Shown: one piece after another, positions 1 to 8,340 of the stretch
Layout: the number at the start of each line of letters is the position of its first letter
How positions within the stretch are numbered: position 1 is the first letter of the stretch
Assembly (NCBI GenBank): GCA_016927855.1
Contig: JAFGLV010000176.1
Location: 1 to 48,045 of the forward strand
Length of the DNA stretch: 48,045 bases
Direction: 5' to 3'
DNA from: Sedimentisphaerales bacterium
Lineage (GTDB): Bacteria; Planctomycetota; Phycisphaerae; Sedimentisphaerales; Anaerobacaceae
Program-made: the position numbers and the translations under genes
Notes under the pieces: generated by a model
Database searches by the model: none
What the model was told of the DNA's origin: nothing
What the model saw: the letters and a program-made list of their open reading frames with translations, nothing else

Positions 1-188
1 CCGCTGACGACTGCCGCGATGTCATTGCCGCCGCCACGGACGATCCGCAACTGGCGGATCGATTCCGAGACAAGGTCTCCGAGCTGGAGGCGGCCCGCTA
101 CGCATCACTTGACGCGCAGGTCGATTCAGACCAGGTCGAGGATGCTATTGATCTGATCCGCCAGGTGGAGAGGGGACTGAAGCGATGA
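1..188 (+). CDS. BatD-like protein, C-terminal fragment
   Basis: The reading frame is open from the left edge (codons from base 3) to the TGA at 186-188 and encodes about 61 residues of a charged, helical C-terminus ending in GLKR. There is no start in the window, so this is the 3' end of a longer gene. Its ATGA overlap with the following BatE-like gene, and the usual batD-batE order, suggest the cytoplasmic tail of a BatD ('oxygen tolerance') protein. The fragment itself carries no diagnostic motif, so the name rests on context. Confidence 0.5.
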   Translation, partial: ADDCRDVIAAATDDPQLADRFRDKVSELEAARYASLDAQVDSDQVEDAIDLIRQVERGLKR

Positions 189-1027
189 CGCGCCAAGGGT
201 CCACAACTCCGAATCGGTTCTTGGGGATCCATGTCACGCTGATCGGGCTCGTGCTGGGCCTGTCGACTCCTGCCACGGCGCAACTGCCGCGCGAGCAGCT
301 TTATTCCCTGCTCAGTGAAGCGAACACTACGTTTCAGCAGGCCAACGCCGCTGCCGGCAATGCCGAGCGCGCCGCCGAATTGTACGGCCAAGCGATTCTG
401 CTGTACGAGAAGATCATCGAGCAGGGTGGCATCCAGAACGCCAAGCTCTACTACAATCTCGCCAATGCGTACTTCCTGACGAACGATCTCGGTCGCGCGA
501 TTCTCAACTACCGGCGTGCCGAGCAGTTGGATCGGAGCGACGTGAACATCCGCAACAACCTGGCGTTCGCACGGAGCCAACGACTTGATAAGGTGGCCGT
601 GACTGCGGAGAAGCGCGTGCTCGAAACCCTGTTCTTCTGGCACTACGACTTCTCGCTGCGAACGAAATTCTCTCTGGCATGTCTGTTCTTCGGGGTCGGT
701 TGCATCGCGGTCACCGTGATGCTCTGGCTCGGACGCGGTCCGGCCACCACGACGGTTACGGTGCTGGCGGTGATTCTGTTCGTCTGCTTCCTCGGGTCCG
801 TGGTCGTCGAAGCTCAGCGCTGCGCGCATACCGTTCACGGTGTCATTACCGCCTCTGAGATCGTGGCACGCCAGGGAGACGGTCTGAACTACCCGCCCAG
901 CTTCGAGAACCCGCTACATGCCGGGACGGAGTTCGTGCTGGTCGAGCAGCGGCCGGGCTGGCTCCACATCGAGTTGTCCAACGGCAGTGACGCGTGGATT
1001 CCCGACGATGCCGCCGGTCTGGTCTGA
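185..1027 (+). CDS. batE: BatE-like TPR and SH3-domain membrane protein
   Basis: This 280-residue protein probably works with vWA/MoxR partners in a Bat-type envelope complex. Residues 1-33 form a signal peptide ending near TATAQ. TPR-type helices cover about 38-130, including the repeat core LYYNLANAYF. Two hydrophobic segments follow (about 158-182 and 189-208), and the last 65 residues look like a bacterial SH3 fold (SEIVARQGDG ... PGWLHIEL ... WIPDDAAGLV). TPR, membrane and SH3 in that order is the BatE plan. The ATG overlaps the stop of the upstream gene as ATGA, indicating translational coupling. It converges on the hydroxyproline operon with only 8 bp between stops. The family call is fairly firm; the exact role is unknown. 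Confidence 0.7.
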   Translation: MTRQGSTTPNRFLGIHVTLIGLVLGLSTPATAQLPREQLYSLLSEANTTFQQANAAAGNAERAAELYGQAILLYEKIIEQGGIQNAKLYYNLANAYFLTNDLGRAILNYRRAEQLDRSDVNIRNNLAFARSQRLDKVAVTAEKRVLETLFFWHYDFSLRTKFSLACLFFGVGCIAVTVMLWLGRGPATTTVTVLAVILFVCFLGSVVVEAQRCAHTVHGVITASEIVARQGDGLNYPPSFENPLHAGTEFVLVEQRPGWLHIELSNGSDAWIPDDAAGLV

Positions 1028-1035
1028 ACGCGACG

Positions 1036-2013
1036 TCAGCCGTCAGCCGGCGGCTTATCCCCGAAGAGCTTCGTGCTGAAGTACCGGTCAGCGCGGTCGC
1101 AGAGCATGGTGACCACCGCTCCTTCGGGACGATGCTGCTGGGCCAGGCGCACGGCCGCTGCGACGTTGGCGCCCGACGAAGTGCCCACCAACAGCCCGTG
1201 CTCGCGATGCAAACGCCGGGTCATCGTCATCGCGTCGGCGCTGCTGACCTTGATCGAGCCGTCCAGCGGCGCATCGACCAGCAGTGGCGGGATGAATCCG
1301 TCCGCCACCCCTTCGATGTAGTGACAGCAGGGACACTCGCCTGCCAGGACCGCGGCTTCGGCCGGCTCCATCGCGTAGATGCGCGCCTCGGGATACTGTG
1401 CCTTGATTGCTCTGCTGACCCCGGCGAGCGTGCCGCCGGTGCCGTAAGCGGTCACGAACATATCGATCGGTTCGGGCGCCTGGCGCAGAATCTCCTGCCC
1501 CGTCTCGGAGAAGTGATCCTCAATATTCAGCGGGTTCTCGAACTGGCGCGGCAGGAAGTAGCGCTTGTCGTTGGCGGCCATCTCGCGCGACATCTCGATT
1601 CCCCTCTGGTATTGGCCTTCGCTGGAAAACAGGATCAGCTCGGCGCCGAACTGGCCGATGAGGTGACGCCGCTCGTGGCTGGCGCCTTCGGACATCAAGA
1701 TGGTAACGCGGTAGCCCTTAGCGGCGCCGATCATCGCCAAAGCGATCCCGGTATTGCCACTGCTGCACTCGAGGATGATCGAGTCGCGCTCGAGCAGACC
1801 TCGGCGCTCGGCGTCCATGATGACATACCGCGCGAACCGGTCCTTGATGCTGCCACTGGGGTTGAGAAACTCGCACTTGGCGTAGATCGTGACGTTCTCC
1901 GGCTCGAACCGCAAGGTTACCAGAGGCGTGTTGCCGATCAGGCCCAGCACCGCCGGCTCGATGTGCAGTTGGCGAGTGGTGCATTCGGCGGCGCTGGTGG
2001 GTACGTTTGACAT
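1036..2013 (-). CDS. Cysteine synthase-like PLP enzyme (fold type II) at the end of the hydroxyproline operon
   Basis: About 325 residues from the ATG at 2013, which has a good ribosome site (GAGAGGTGA) 6 nt upstream; an upstream in-frame ATG at 2064 lies inside the preceding gene and is unlikely. Hallmarks of the cysteine synthase/cystathionine beta-synthase family are clear. They are the PLP lysine in NPSGSIKDR (Lys57), the substrate loop SSGNTG, the phosphate-binding GTGGT, and SSGAN near the end. The segment GVADGFIPPLL matches the usual GIGxGFIP. The gene starts 5 nt after the deaminase stop, so it is co-transcribed with hydroxyproline catabolism, in which no beta-replacement enzyme is known. 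Real substrates cannot be read from sequence: O-acetylserine sulfhydrylase, another beta-replacement, or a PLP lyase are all possible. Confidence 0.8.
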   Translation of the reverse strand: MSNVPTSAAECTTRQLHIEPAVLGLIGNTPLVTLRFEPENVTIYAKCEFLNPSGSIKDRFARYVIMDAERRGLLERDSIILECSSGNTGIALAMIGAAKGYRVTILMSEGASHERRHLIGQFGAELILFSSEGQYQRGIEMSREMAANDKRYFLPRQFENPLNIEDHFSETGQEILRQAPEPIDMFVTAYGTGGTLAGVSRAIKAQYPEARIYAMEPAEAAVLAGECPCCHYIEGVADGFIPPLLVDAPLDGSIKVSSADAMTMTRRLHREHGLLVGTSSGANVAAAVRLAQQHRPEGAVVTMLCDRADRYFSTKLFGDKPPADG

Positions 2014-2018
2014 GCGAA

Positions 2019-2942
2019 TCACCTCTCGCGCAGATGGCTCAGCGCTTCGCGCAGGCGGTCGCACTCTTTGGCGGTGGCCGGCTTGAGGGGCTGACGCGGC
2101 GGGCCGACCGGGTGGCGGACCAGGCCACAGGCGGCTTTGACGAATTGCGTGTACTTGCCCGATTCCTCCATCAGCTCCAGCACGGGAAGCATCTGGTAGA
2201 AGTACTCGCGCGCTCGTGCGTAGGCAAAGTCCGCCTTGTCGACCTTCTGGACCGTCAGCTCGTAGAGGCGAACGTGTGCGCGAGGCAGGACGTTGACTAC
2301 GCCGCCGACCCAGCCGACGGCGCCGGCGACGAAGCTCTCCAGCGCGAGCGTATCGCAGCCACAGAAGACCCCCAGCCTCGGGGCGAAGCGTCGGATCAGC
2401 GTCGTCATGCGGGCCATGTTGCCGGTGCTTTCCTTGATGTACTGGATGCGGTCGAGCTTGAGCAGACGTTCCACGAGGTCCGGCGTCATATCCACGCCGG
2501 TCCGGCCGGGGTAGTTGTAGAGCAGGATCGGGATGCCGATAGCGTTGTTGACGGCCTTGAAATGCTGGAAGAGTTCGTCCTGTGTCGGCAGGGAGTAGTA
2601 GGGCGCTGCGAGCATGACGCCGGCGGCGCCGAGCTTCTCGGCCTGCCGGCTAAAGGCGATCACCTCGCGCGTCGAGCCGGCATTCGTCCCGACCCAGACC
2701 GGCACGCGCTGGGCCGCGACGTCTATGACCGTCTCAATGACCTGCTGCCGCTCGGCGGCGTTCAACGCGTAGTACTCTCCTGTGCTGCCCAAGGGAATGA
2801 GTCCGTGGACGCCTTGCTTGATGAGATGATCGGTGAAGCTCGCCAGGCAGGCTGTGTCGACCTCCTGCCTGGCCGTCATCGGCGTCACCAGGGCCGGCAA
2901 GATGCCCCATAGTCGTGATTCGGACGTAGATGTCTTGCTCAT
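2019..2942 (-). CDS. DapA-family lyase, probable 1-pyrroline-4-hydroxy-2-carboxylate deaminase
   Basis: A 307-residue class I aldolase-like TIM barrel. The start at 2942 has GGGGAG about 6 nt upstream; an upstream in-frame ATG at 3017 falls in a repeat-rich spacer. Family features are GSTGE (52-56), catalytic Tyr142 in YNYPGRTG and Schiff-base Lys170 in YIKESTGN. DapA itself, N-acetylneuraminate lyase and keto-deoxy-sugar aldolases share this fold. The neighbours (hydroxyproline epimerase, D-hydroxyproline dehydrogenase, semialdehyde dehydrogenase) point instead to the deaminase that turns pyrroline-4-hydroxy-2-carboxylate into 2-oxoglutarate semialdehyde plus ammonia. The fold assignment is certain; the substrate comes from context. 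Confidence 0.85.
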   Translation of the reverse strand: MSKTSTSESRLWGILPALVTPMTARQEVDTACLASFTDHLIKQGVHGLIPLGSTGEYYALNAAERQQVIETVIDVAAQRVPVWVGTNAGSTREVIAFSRQAEKLGAAGVMLAAPYYSLPTQDELFQHFKAVNNAIGIPILLYNYPGRTGVDMTPDLVERLLKLDRIQYIKESTGNMARMTTLIRRFAPRLGVFCGCDTLALESFVAGAVGWVGGVVNVLPRAHVRLYELTVQKVDKADFAYARAREYFYQMLPVLELMEESGKYTQFVKAACGLVRHPVGPPRQPLKPATAKECDRLREALSHLRER

Positions 2943-2979
2943 GCGCTCTCCCCACAAAGGCGGACTCTCATTCAGTTGC

Positions 2980-3020
2980 GGGGTGGGTCCTCGCCCCGGT
3001 GTGGGTTGAGACCCCACCCC
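2980..3020 (-). repeat. Hairpin-forming palindrome inside the hydroxyproline operon
   Basis: GGGGTGGGTC (2980-2989) pairs with GACCCCACCCC (3010-3020), one bulged base, across a G/C-rich loop. It lies in the 84-bp gap between the aldehyde dehydrogenase stop (3027) and the deaminase start (2942), the only sizeable gap in an otherwise packed operon. No T run follows, so it looks more like an RNA-stabilising or processing hairpin or a dispersed repeat than a terminator. Confidence 0.55.
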
Positions 3021-3026
3021 ACGTTT

Positions 3027-4529
3027 TCAATCCAACTGCATCCAGATCGTTTTCAGTTCCGAGTACTGCTCGTGCGCGTAGATCGACTTGTCCCGGCCGA
3101 AGAAACCGGACTCCTTGAACCCGCCGAACGGGGTGGTGATATCGCCCTCGGAGAAGCAGTTGACCGAAACCGTGCCAGCCCTCAGGGCGCGGGCCACGCG
3201 ATGGGCCTTGCTCACATCGCGCGAGTAGAGCGACGCGGCCAGGCCGTAGTTCGTGTCGTTCGCAATGGCGATGGCTTCTTCGTCGTTCTCGAAAGGAATG
3301 ACGGTCAGAACAGGACCGAAGATTTCCTCGCGGGCGATCTTCATTTGATTGTTCGCTTCGTCGAAGATGGTGACCTCGACGAACCAGCCGCCTGAATCCT
3401 GCAGGACGCGCCTGCCACCCAGCGCGAGCTTGGCGCCGCCGGCTTTACCGGCTTCGATGTAGCCCAGCACCTTCTCCATGTGGCTCTTCTCGATCATGGG
3501 TCCCATGCGGACCTCGGGATCGAGCGGATCGCCTACGTTCCAGGTCTTGACCAGCGCGATGAGCTTCTCCAGCAGGGCGTCTTTGATGCTGCGGTGAACG
3601 ATCAGACGCGAGCCGCTGCTGCAATTCTCGCCCATGTTCCAGAAGGCGGCGTTGGCGACGTTCTCGACGATGGCGTCCAGGTCGGGCGCGTCGGCAAGGA
3701 CGAGCTGAGGACTCTTGCCACCTAGTTCGAGGATGACTCGCTTGAGGTTCGACTCGGCTGAGTAGCGCAACAGCTCCCGTCCGACCTCGGTCGAGCCGGT
3801 GAACGCGACCATATCCACGTCCATGTGCCGGCAAATGGCTTCGCCGACCACCATACCCGCGCCGGTGACGACGTTGAAAACGCCTTTGGGGATGCCTGCC
3901 TCAGCGGCCAGTTCCGCCAGCCGGATCGCGCTGAGCGACGTGGTCCGGGCGGGCTTGAGCACGAGGCTGTTGCCGGCTGCCAGCGCCGGGCCGATCTTCC
4001 ACGCTGCCATCTGCACCGGGAAGTTCCAGGGGACCAGCAGGCCGACGACGCCCATCGGCTCGCGGACGATCATGCAGGGATTCTCGAGCGGGCTCGGCGC
4101 TGTGCGCTCGTATAGCTTGTCGATCAGCTCGGCGTGCCAGGCGAGACAGTGGACGGTGTCAGGCATGTCGATGTTGATGCAGTCGCTGATCGGTTTGCCT
4201 GCGTTGAGCGTGTCAAGAATCGCGATCTCATCGCTGTTCTTCTCCACCAGTTCAGCGAACTTGAGCAGGATCTTCTTGCGCTCGGCGGGCTTGGCTCTGG
4301 ACCAGCAGCCACTCTCGAAGGCCCGCCGCGCCGCCTTGACCGCGCGGTCGACGTCTTCGACTTCGCAGGAGGCGATGTCGACGATCTTCTTGCCGTTAGC
4401 GGGATTGACCGAAGCGAAGGTCTTGCCTTTGGCGCCCTGGGTGAATTGACCGTCGATGAAGGCTTGCGTGCGGAGCTGGAGCTTGGCGGCGGCAGCCTTG
4501 ATAGCATCATATTTGAGTGGAAGGCTCAT
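3027..4529 (-). CDS. NAD(P)-dependent aldehyde dehydrogenase, probable 2-oxoglutarate semialdehyde dehydrogenase
   Basis: A full-length 500-residue ALDH. It has the oxyanion Asn169 in PWNFP, the NAD-binding FTGSTEVG (243-250), the general base Glu268 in LELGGKSP and the catalytic Cys303 in GENCSSG. The ATG at 4529 is preceded by AAAGGAAC in the 10-nt gap after the dehydrogenase gene. In this operon it would perform the last step of hydroxyproline breakdown, oxidising 2-oxoglutarate semialdehyde to 2-oxoglutarate. Sequence alone cannot separate this from betaine-aldehyde or gamma-aminobutyraldehyde dehydrogenases of the same superfamily; the neighbourhood decides. No signal peptide, so cytoplasmic. 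Confidence 0.88.
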   Translation of the reverse strand: MSLPLKYDAIKAAAAKLQLRTQAFIDGQFTQGAKGKTFASVNPANGKKIVDIASCEVEDVDRAVKAARRAFESGCWSRAKPAERKKILLKFAELVEKNSDEIAILDTLNAGKPISDCINIDMPDTVHCLAWHAELIDKLYERTAPSPLENPCMIVREPMGVVGLLVPWNFPVQMAAWKIGPALAAGNSLVLKPARTTSLSAIRLAELAAEAGIPKGVFNVVTGAGMVVGEAICRHMDVDMVAFTGSTEVGRELLRYSAESNLKRVILELGGKSPQLVLADAPDLDAIVENVANAAFWNMGENCSSGSRLIVHRSIKDALLEKLIALVKTWNVGDPLDPEVRMGPMIEKSHMEKVLGYIEAGKAGGAKLALGGRRVLQDSGGWFVEVTIFDEANNQMKIAREEIFGPVLTVIPFENDEEAIAIANDTNYGLAASLYSRDVSKAHRVARALRAGTVSVNCFSEGDITTPFGGFKESGFFGRDKSIYAHEQYSELKTIWMQLD

Positions 4530-4539
4530 CGTGTTCCTT

Positions 4540-5826
4540 TCACAAAGGTTTGGCGCTGGCAGTCTCGGCAGGCATCTCCATCAGCGTGCCGACGTTGACG
4601 GGAAAAACCGGCGGGCGCACAGAGTTCGGCTGCCACCCATAGAGCATGCGCACGGCGCTGCCGCAGATGCGTCCCTGACAAGCGCCCATGCCGCAGCGCG
4701 TGTGCAGCTTGGCGCTGCGCCAATCGTGGTAGGGCTCCAGTTGCTCCCGAGAGACGTCCTCACACCGACAGATGATCGTCTCGGATGCGGCGAGGGATCT
4801 GAGTTCCTCTCGGAGGGCAAAGGCTTTATCCAGCCTCTGAGCGAACCGCTGCCACGAGGCCCGCCGGGACGAGAGACGTCGAGCGTCGTCGGATCGACCG
4901 GCGGCGCTAAGGCCGGCGATGCATCCCTCCACGATCGCGCTGTCCACGCCGCCGATCCCGGTGATTTCGCCGACGCCGTATACGTCGGGCCGGCTCGTCT
5001 GTTGCTGTTCGTTCACCCGGACGAACCCTGACTCCGTCTCGCAGCCCAGCAGCGCAGGCAGCTCCAGGTTGGGCACGAGTCCGAACGCGCAAGCCAGCAC
5101 GTCGCACTCCAGGCTCAATCGCTTCGTCCCGTTTGTCAGCTTAACGCTGCGGATCTGTTGATCCCCCTCGGCCTGGGTCAGCCACCAGCCACAGCGGTAG
5201 GGCACACCGATCAGATGCAGCCCAATGCCCAGACCCTGAAATCCCTTGGTCGGATGGGGCGCCACCGCCAGGCCGAATCCCGCCAGACGGCTCCAGGGGG
5301 TCTGCTCGGCGATCGAGCAGATGCGTGCTCCGCGCCGGCGCAGGTCCGCGGCCACCGCCAGGAGCAGGGGACCGCTGCCGGCGACGACCACGCGCTGGCC
5401 TCGCACCGGCAGGCCGGTCTTGGCCATGGCCTGAAGGCCGCCGGGACCGACCACGCCAGGCAAGGTCCAACCCGGGAACGGTACGAACAACTCGCGCGCA
5501 CCCGGCGCGAGTATGAGTCTGTCCCAATGGACATGGAGAGCGCCGCGAGGGGTCTCTGCCAGCAGCGTGTTCGCGGAAGGCGCCGCGACGACAGTCGTTT
5601 GCGTGAGGACAGTCGCGCCGGACCGTTGCAGGCGTGCCAGCCAGTGCTGAGCCTGACGCGACTTGGCGTGGGCCTGCTCGCCGCGCCAGATTTGTCCACC
5701 CAGCCAAGGCGTGCAGTCCAGCAAGGCGACAGTCTTGCTGCCTTGCCTTGCTTCGCACGCGGCCGCGATTCCGGCGGGGCCCGCCCCGACGATCACGATG
5801 TCGAACGCCTGGTGCGCCTCAGTCAT
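4540..5826 (-). CDS. D-hydroxyproline dehydrogenase alpha-type subunit (NAD(P)/FAD oxidoreductase with BFD-like [2Fe-2S] domain)
   Basis: A 428-residue flavoprotein of the opine oxidase A / HcnB type. A first dinucleotide fold has GAGPAG at 14-19, and a second begins near residue 145 (RVVVAGSGP). DVYGVGEITGIGG (281-293) is the conserved region closing the FAD site. The C-terminal domain has Cys353, Cys355, Cys378 and Cys383 in the CxC...CxxxxC order of BFD-like [2Fe-2S] domains. Its start overlaps the 3' end of the small iron-sulphur subunit gene by 8 nt. With that subunit and the DAO-like flavoprotein upstream it forms the heteromeric dehydrogenase seen in Lhp/Hyp clusters. Opine or glycine oxidase are alternatives, but the epimerase upstream favours cis-4-hydroxy-D-proline. 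Confidence 0.85.
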   Translation of the reverse strand: MTEAHQAFDIVIVGAGPAGIAAACEARQGSKTVALLDCTPWLGGQIWRGEQAHAKSRQAQHWLARLQRSGATVLTQTTVVAAPSANTLLAETPRGALHVHWDRLILAPGARELFVPFPGWTLPGVVGPGGLQAMAKTGLPVRGQRVVVAGSGPLLLAVAADLRRRGARICSIAEQTPWSRLAGFGLAVAPHPTKGFQGLGIGLHLIGVPYRCGWWLTQAEGDQQIRSVKLTNGTKRLSLECDVLACAFGLVPNLELPALLGCETESGFVRVNEQQQTSRPDVYGVGEITGIGGVDSAIVEGCIAGLSAAGRSDDARRLSSRRASWQRFAQRLDKAFALREELRSLAASETIICRCEDVSREQLEPYHDWRSAKLHTRCGMGACQGRICGSAVRMLYGWQPNSVRPPVFPVNVGTLMEMPAETASAKPL

Positions 5827-6067
5827 CGGTCCGGACCTCCATGCCGTCTTCGCAGAGCGTTTGGCAGCTACGCCGATGAGGCTGGCCGTTGATGGTCACG
5901 CGACATTCGAAACAGACCCCCATGCCGCATACGGGACCGCGCGGCTGTCCCGAAACGGAACGGCGCATGCGTTGTTTGCCGGCTTGGGCCAGAGCTGCTG
6001 TGAGCACAGTCCCCGCGGGGACAGTCACCGATTGACCGTCAATGCGCAGAGTCACGTTGTCAGGCAT
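5819..6067 (-). CDS. [2Fe-2S] small subunit of the D-hydroxyproline dehydrogenase
   Basis: An 82-residue ferredoxin-like protein. Cys47, Cys52, Cys55 and Cys68 follow the plant-type spacing CxxxxCxxC...C within GPVCGMGVCFECRV. This is the small soxD/ooxC-like subunit that passes electrons between the two flavoprotein subunits of opine/hydroxyproline/proline dehydrogenase complexes. It overlaps the upstream gene by 8 nt and the downstream gene by 8 nt, so all three subunits are translationally coupled, as expected for a stoichiometric complex. Confidence 0.85.
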   Translation of the reverse strand: MPDNVTLRIDGQSVTVPAGTVLTAALAQAGKQRMRRSVSGQPRGPVCGMGVCFECRVTINGQPHRRSCQTLCEDGMEVRTDD

Positions 6068-7193
6068 GCGCGGCTTCTCCTGTCAACAAACGCGCCGGTG
6101 CGTACGGCTCGGCAGGAATGGCTGTGGGTTGCTCCAGGATCAGGTCGGCCAGGAGGCTGGCAGTTCCCAGGCAGGTCGTGATGCCCAGTCCTTCGTGTCC
6201 CGTCGCGAGCCAGACACGTGAATGCTCGGGGTGGGGACCGATCAGCGGGAGCTTGTCCGGCGTCGCAGGACGAAAGCCGGTCCAGGTCCGGATGGCGGAC
6301 AGTCGCGTCAGGCCGGGCATGTAGTCCACCGCCCGGCGCAGCATGCGAGCGAGTATAGGGGCCTCAACCTCGGTGTGGTCCGAGCCGTACTGGCGCGAAG
6401 AGCCGATGAGTATCTGGCCGGTCTTACGCGGCTGAATGTTGAAGGCGACCGAATCCGTCGAGACCGAATGGGCGCTCCTGAGATAGCCCAGCTCGACGAT
6501 CTGGTGCCGCGCGAAACCGGGATAGCGGTCGGTGATTACCAGATGTCCCTTGCGTTTACGAACCGGTATGTCAGGCAGCAGGGTGGGTGACCAACTCCCG
6601 GTCGCGATCACGACCACACCAGCCGATACCTGGGATCCGTCGGCCAGCCGCATGCCTCCTTCAGGCAAAAGCTGCCGCACCTCAACGTTCGTTCTGACAT
6701 CAGCGCCGCGGCAGCGGGCCTGCTCCAGGAAATGCAGCGCGGCGCCCGGCGGATAAACGACGCCGTCCTCCGAGACGCACAGGCCACCGGCCAACCCCGG
6801 ATGCAGGTTCGGCTCCGCTTCGCGCAAACCGTCTGCGTCGAGAATCTCGGCGCGCAGACCGTGCTCTGTGTAGCATCTCGCCTTGCGTTGTGCCTCCGCC
6901 ATCTCTTCGTCGTCGGCCGCGACCCACAGGGTCCCGCAAGGGTCGTACTCGGCCTGCGCCGGCAGGTCCGGTGCCACCTGATGCCAGAGCCGGCGTGAAT
7001 AAGAGGTCAGCGCCAACTGGGCCTCGGAATCGTCCATTACTACCAGATGACCCATCCCGGCCGCGGTGGTGCCTCCCCCAACGCAGTTACGGTCCAAGAC
7101 GAGGACTTTCAGCCCGCGGCGAGCACACTGCATCGCGCAGGCTGTCCCGACGATGCCGGCCCCCACCACGACCATGTCGTAGGAGTGATTCAA
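6060..7193 (-). CDS. D-hydroxyproline dehydrogenase beta-type subunit (DAO-family FAD oxidoreductase)
   Basis: A D-amino-acid-oxidase/glycine-oxidase-like flavoprotein of about 377 residues. The FAD fold begins at once with VVVGAGIVG, and the C-terminus has [17 protein letters not shown] and the GHEGLGI motif typical of the family's FAD closure. The start is inferred: the TTG at 7193 overlaps the epimerase stop (TTGA) with GGGG upstream and leaves a normal YDMVVVGAG beginning; ATG 7175 would clip the first strand. The open frame continues up to 7451 inside the epimerase gene, but that extension has no family resemblance. This is the substrate-oxidising subunit; electrons pass to the small [2Fe-2S] protein and the second flavoprotein. 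Confidence 0.82.
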   Translation of the reverse strand: MNHSYDMVVVGAGIVGTACAMQCARRGLKVLVLDRNCVGGGTTAAGMGHLVVMDDSEAQLALTSYSRRLWHQVAPDLPAQAEYDPCGTLWVAADDEEMAEAQRKARCYTEHGLRAEILDADGLREAEPNLHPGLAGGLCVSEDGVVYPPGAALHFLEQARCRGADVRTNVEVRQLLPEGGMRLADGSQVSAGVVVIATGSWSPTLLPDIPVRKRKGHLVITDRYPGFARHQIVELGYLRSAHSVSTDSVAFNIQPRKTGQILIGSSRQYGSDHTEVEAPILARMLRRAVDYMPGLTRLSAIRTWTGFRPATPDKLPLIGPHPEHSRVWLATGHEGLGITTCLGTASLLADLILEQPTAIPAEPYAPARLLTGEAAHA

Positions 7194-8143
7194 TTGCGCA
7201 GACCCCAACGGAACGGATCCTCCTTGTCCAATAGCAGCGTCGATTCTGCGTTGACGTAAGCCGTTCCCGTGATCGTGGGCAAGATTCTCTGCTCGTCCAG
7301 ACGCTGATAGTGCGCTTTGAACGTGCTGGCGATGATGCTTTCCTGGATCCACAGGGTGTTCTCGGCGAGCTTGCCACTGGCGGCCAGGCAGGCCAGCTTG
7401 GCACTGGTGCCGGTCCCGCACGGCGAGCGGTCGTAGGCCTTGCCCGGACACAGCACGAAGTTGCGCGAGTCAGCCCCTTCCACGGTCGGCGGGCCGAACA
7501 GCTCGACATGGTCTACTTCCGGAAAGCCCTGGCTGTTCACCGCGTGACGCAGGCGCCAGGCGAAGTCGGTCAGCGCGTCAATGCGATCCAGGCTGAGTTC
7601 CTGGCCGTGCTCAGCGACCAGGAAGAACCAGTTGCCTCCCCAGGCGACGTCTCCCACCACCTGTCCTATGCCTGGGACGTCTACCGCGACGTCGTGGTGC
7701 GCGCGGTGACTGGGAACGTTGGCCACGGAGACCTCGCCGTTGGGATGGAGGGTCGTACTGACCACACCGACGGGGGTTTCTATGCGGTGCACACCCGGCT
7801 GTATGCGTCCCGCATAAGCCAGCGTGGTGACCAGACCGATGGTACCATGGCCGCACATGCCCAGATAACCGACGTTGTTGAAGAAGATCACGCCCGCATT
7901 ACAGGTCGGGTCCGTCGGCTCGACGAGCAGGGCGCCGACCATGACGTCAGAACCGTGCGGCTCGTTCACGATCGCGGAACGGAAATGGTCGAAGTGATTC
8001 TGGAAGACCCGGCGGCGCTCTGCGAGCGGCCCGTCACCGAGGGCCGGTCCGCCTTCGACGACGACGCGCGTCGGCTCTCCGGCGGTATGGGAGTCAATGA
8101 CGACGATGCGCTGCAACCGCGACGTATCTACACTGCACGGCAT
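7190..8143 (-). CDS. lhpA: 4-hydroxyproline 2-epimerase (proline racemase family)
   Basis: A 317-residue proline racemase-family enzyme and the first gene of the operon. Both catalytic cysteines are present, Cys97 in MCGHGTIG and Cys242 in [10 protein letters not shown]. That identifies an epimerase/racemase and excludes the dehydratase branch, where one cysteine is replaced. The N-terminal [12 protein letters not shown] and HVELFGPP before the second active-site loop are typical of hydroxyproline epimerases. It would interconvert trans-4-hydroxy-L-proline and cis-4-hydroxy-D-proline for the dehydrogenase downstream. The start has AGGA about 8 nt upstream. Proline racemase or 3-hydroxyproline enzymes are less likely given the full pathway around it. 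Confidence 0.9.
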   Translation of the reverse strand: MPCSVDTSRLQRIVVIDSHTAGEPTRVVVEGGPALGDGPLAERRRVFQNHFDHFRSAIVNEPHGSDVMVGALLVEPTDPTCNAGVIFFNNVGYLGMCGHGTIGLVTTLAYAGRIQPGVHRIETPVGVVSTTLHPNGEVSVANVPSHRAHHDVAVDVPGIGQVVGDVAWGGNWFFLVAEHGQELSLDRIDALTDFAWRLRHAVNSQGFPEVDHVELFGPPTVEGADSRNFVLCPGKAYDRSPCGTGTSAKLACLAASGKLAENTLWIQESIIASTFKAHYQRLDEQRILPTITGTAYVNAESTLLLDKEDPFRWGLRN

Positions 8144-8174
8144 AGCTCGTTCCTACCCGTCCGGCGCGAACCCC

Positions 8175-8208
8175 AAGCCCCCCGGGGGCTTTGAGCTCCG
8201 CCTCAAAG
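8175..8208 (-). promoter_or_regulatory. Two overlapping hairpins in the leader of the hydroxyproline operon
   Basis: AAGCCCC (8175-8181) pairs with GGGGCTT (8185-8191), and CTTTGAG (8189-8195) pairs with CTCAAAG (8202-8208). The two stems share bases 8189-8191, so they cannot form fully together. They sit 32-65 nt upstream of the epimerase start, in its probable untranslated leader. This arrangement could act in attenuation or could be a repeat relic; the sequence alone does not decide. Confidence 0.4.
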
Positions 8209-8255
8209 TGACATCCAAATTCCGGATGATTCCAACCAGTCCTTTCTTATCTGTA

Positions 8256-8285
8256 TTGACAACACCACACTCATGTTCTTAAAAT
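8256..8285 (+). promoter_or_regulatory. Sigma-70-like promoter for the AraC regulator
   Basis: TTGACA (8256-8261), an 18-bp spacer and TAAAAT (8280-8285) form a near-consensus promoter pointing to the regulator gene at 8341, giving a leader of roughly 50 nt. CCACAC occurs at 8265-8270 and again at 8286-8291. The two copies are 21 bp apart start to start (two helical turns), inside the spacer and just after the -10. That spacing suits the two half-sites of an AraC-type regulator. Confidence 0.55.
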
Positions 8286-8340
8286 CCACACGGTAAGTCT
8301 TTGCAGATAGGATAGTAGCAACTTAAATCCGGGCAAAACC

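Noticed and set aside
4540..7193. Opine (octopine/nopaline) oxidase or glycine oxidase instead of hydroxyproline dehydrogenase
   Set aside because: The subunits would fit, but the epimerase, deaminase and semialdehyde dehydrogenase around them form the hydroxyproline pathway.
7194..7451. N-terminal extension of the DAO-like dehydrogenase subunit
   Set aside because: It lies inside the epimerase gene in another frame and resembles no flavoprotein. The TTG overlapping the epimerase stop fits better.
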